Positions 4,343-5,986 of a stretch of 5,986 nucleotides of DNA are shown here, one piece after another. Each line of letters opens with the position of its first letter. The stretch's first letter is position 1. The notes under the pieces were generated by a model. It searched no databases. It was not told where the DNA came from and saw nothing but the letters and a program-made list of their open reading frames with translations. The DNA lies in NCBI GenBank assembly GCA_017503945.1, contig JAFVSB010000178.1, positions 1 through 5,986 on the forward strand, read 5' to 3'. Source of the stretch: Clostridia bacterium (GTDB lineage: Bacteria > Bacillota > Clostridia > UMGS1810). Made by a program: the position numbers and the translations under genes.

Positions 4343-5986
4343 TTGGAAATAATCCTTGCAAAGACTGCTGGATTTTGCTTTGGAGTCAATCGTGCAGTGA
4401 CCACGCTTGAAAACGAAGCAGGTAAAAATCCCATTTCCACTCTTGGCCCGATTATCCACAATGAGTTTGTTGTAAAATCCTTGCAGGCTAAGGGAGTAAG
4501 CGTCATTGATGACCCGAGCGATCTTAGCGCGGGCACAACACTTGCCATTCGCACTCACGGCGTAGGCAAAGAGATTATTGACAAAGCCATACAAGATGGC
4601 GCAAGTGTGATTGACCTCACTTGTCCATTTGTAAAAAAAATACATGATATTGTCCACAAACACCATACCGAAGGCTACAAGATAATCATTGTAGGCAACA
4701 AGAACCATCCCGAAGTTCAGGGAATTAATGGTTGGTGTGAAAATAATGCAATAATAGCTCTTGACATATCCGATATTAATGGTAAAATAGATATATGCGA
4801 AAAAGTATGCCTTGTCTGCCAGACTACTATGGACAGGCACACTTTCACTAAAGTTGCGGACTATGTCCGTTCTGCCTTTAGGTCGGCAATAGTTTTTGAC
4901 ACTATATGCAGTGCCACAAATGAACGCCAGACTGAGGCTGAGCAGATTGCAAAACAGGTAGATCTCATGCTTGTGATAGGCGGAGGTCACAGCTCCAACA
5001 CAGCTAAGCTCACCGCAATATGCCAAAAGTATTGTCCCAATACTTTTCAAATTGAAAATTTTGAGGATTTTCCTCAGAATATATATATACCAAAGAAAAT
5101 TGGTATAACGGCAGGTGCTTCCACACCGTCGTGCATTATTAAGGAGGTTATAGACAAAATGGTTGAAAACATTAATGGAGCTGAAAGCTTCGCACAAGAA
5201 TTTGAGGAGTACGAAAAATCTCTGATCACTTTAAATACAAGGGATATAGTGAAGGGTACTGTAATGGGTGTCAGCGAGAAAGGAATCAGCATTAACCTTG
5301 GCTACAAGTCTGATGGTTTTGTTCCCGCAAGCGAAGTTACCGATGACCCCACTGCCGACATCACCTCTATGTACAAAGAAGGCGATGAAGTTGAAGTTTT
5401 TGTTGTAAGAGTAAATGATGTTGATGGTGAAGTTACACTTTCAATGAAGAAACTCGAGATGATCAAAGGTGCAAAAGAAGTGGAAGAAGCTTTTGAAACC
5501 AAGGCTATTCTCACAGGTAAGGTTATTCAGGCTGTAAATGGCGGCGTTATCGTTTCTGGCAAAGGTGCAAGAGTGTTTGTACCTGCTTCTCAGGCAAGTG
5601 ACCGTTTCCTTGCAGATCTTGAATCCATCGTTGGTGACGAAGTTGCTTTCAGAATCATCGACATCAGAAAAATGCGCGGCAGAACCAAAATCGTTGGTTC
5701 CATCAAGAGTGTTTTGGTTGAGCAGAAAGCTGCCCTTGCAGAAGAATTCTGGGCAAACATTGAAGTTGGCAAGGAATATAAGGGTATTGTTAAGTCTCTC
5801 ACTAAATTCGGTGCTTTCGCAGACATCGGCGGTGTAGATGGTCTCATCCATATTTCACAGCTTTCATGGTCCAAAATCAAAAGCCCTGCAGAAGTTGTTT
5901 CCGTTGGTGATGAAGTGAGCGTATATGTTCTCGAATTTGACAAAGAAAAGGGCAAAGTATCTCTCGGATTCAAAAAAGCCGAAGAC
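4343..5986 (+). CDS. ispH-rpsA: IspH (HMBPP reductase) fused to 30S ribosomal protein S1, 3' end beyond the window
   Basis: The frame stays open for 548 codons to the window edge with no stop. It starts with TTG at 4343, nine bases after AAGGAG (4328-4333), and runs straight into the IspH N-terminus MEIILAKTAGFCFGV. Residues 1 to about 275 are IspH, which reduces HMBPP to IPP and DMAPP at the end of the MEP pathway. The three [4Fe-4S] ligands are present (C12, C94, C189), as are the active-site residues H39, H72, H122, E124, T162, S217, N219 and S260. Residues about 300-370, 387-459 and 472-548 are three S1 domains matching domains 1-3 of ribosomal S1. The third, with GAFADIGGVDGLIHIS and then SVGDEV, is the canonical RNA-binding domain; more S1 repeats are expected downstream. 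This fusion is known in Clostridia. It starts six bases after plsC, so it is co-transcribed with cmk and plsC. Isoleucine ATA codons are frequent in the IspH part and absent after residue 302. Confidence 0.96.
   Translation, partial: MEIILAKTAGFCFGVNRAVTTLENEAGKNPISTLGPIIHNEFVVKSLQAKGVSVIDDPSDLSAGTTLAIRTHGVGKEIIDKAIQDGASVIDLTCPFVKKIHDIVHKHHTEGYKIIIVGNKNHPEVQGINGWCENNAIIALDISDINGKIDICEKVCLVCQTTMDRHTFTKVADYVRSAFRSAIVFDTICSATNERQTEAEQIAKQVDLMLVIGGGHSSNTAKLTAICQKYCPNTFQIENFEDFPQNIYIPKKIGITAGASTPSCIIKEVIDKMVENINGAESFAQEFEEYEKSLITLNTRDIVKGTVMGVSEKGISINLGYKSDGFVPASEVTDDPTADITSMYKEGDEVEVFVVRVNDVDGEVTLSMKKLEMIKGAKEVEEAFETKAILTGKVIQAVNGGVIVSGKGARVFVPASQASDRFLADLESIVGDEVAFRIIDIRKMRGRTKIVGSIKSVLVEQKAALAEEFWANIEVGKEYKGIVKSLTKFGAFADIGGVDGLIHISQLSWSKIKSPAEVVSVGDEVSVYVLEFDKEKGKVSLGFKKAED
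5141..5161 (+). promoter_or_regulatory. Possible internal ribosome binding site and ATG for a stand-alone S1
   Basis: AAGGAGG (5141-5147), a full match to the Shine-Dalgarno consensus, lies 11 bases before an ATG (5159-5161) in frame with the fusion at residue 273. Initiation here would yield MVENINGAESFAQEFEEYEK followed by the S1 domains, a sensible free S1 N-terminus. The bases also encode K-E-V in a conserved IspH C-terminal segment, so the match may be coincidental, and 11 bases is a little long. The motif is seen; its use is inference. Confidence 0.4.

Noticed and set aside
5062..5076. Palindrome TGAGGA-TTT-TCCTCA inside ispH
   Set aside because: A six-pair stem with a three-base loop, no T run after it, and located within conserved coding sequence; most likely chance.
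4310..5197. Long open frame on the minus strand opposite ispH
   Set aside because: It is antisense to an unambiguous IspH with all iron-sulfur ligands; the encoded protein resembles no family and is a shadow frame.
5441..5973. Overlapping minus-strand frames, and the plus-strand frame 5538-5837, within the S1 region
   Set aside because: They overlap clear S1 domains in the fusion's frame, lack ribosome binding sites and resemble no family.

Overview
The window looks like chromosomal core DNA from a low-to-moderate GC Gram-positive anaerobe, most likely a member of the Clostridia (Oscillospiraceae/Ruminococcaceae-like). The strongest clue is the last gene, which joins IspH (LytB) in frame to ribosomal protein S1. 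That fusion, placed after cmk and plsC, is a known clostridial arrangement. Strong AGGAGG-type ribosome binding sites and TTG starts fit the same group. No species is claimed.

Layout: every convincing gene is on the + strand. A cold-shock protein gene (65-265), with a structured leader, ends at a clear intrinsic terminator (317-348). Next come a MurR/RpiR-type regulator (379-1251) and an HI0933/YhiN-type flavoprotein (1283-2500), spaced like an operon. A small unrecognised membrane-anchored protein (2539-2976) follows. Its TTG start lies inside a perfect 16-bp inverted repeat. A good sigma-A-type promoter (3023-3051) then begins a second unit: cmk (3087-3755), plsC (3755-4336) and the ispH-rpsA fusion (4343 to beyond the window end), with genes overlapping or nearly touching.

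The second unit combines nucleotide metabolism (CMP kinase, which also supplies CTP for phospholipid synthesis), phosphatidic acid synthesis (PlsC), the last step of the MEP isoprenoid pathway (IspH) and translation (S1). The first unit has no obvious target pathway: the regulator's SIS domain suggests a phosphosugar ligand, but no sugar gene is in view.

There is no mobile element, CRISPR array, tRNA or rRNA, and no sign of a defence or other exotic system. The points most worth a second look are the hairpin over the start of the small membrane protein, and a full-consensus Shine-Dalgarno with an in-frame ATG at the IspH/S1 junction, where isoleucine codon usage also changes abruptly. A pair of mutually exclusive hairpins in the cold-shock leader is also notable.
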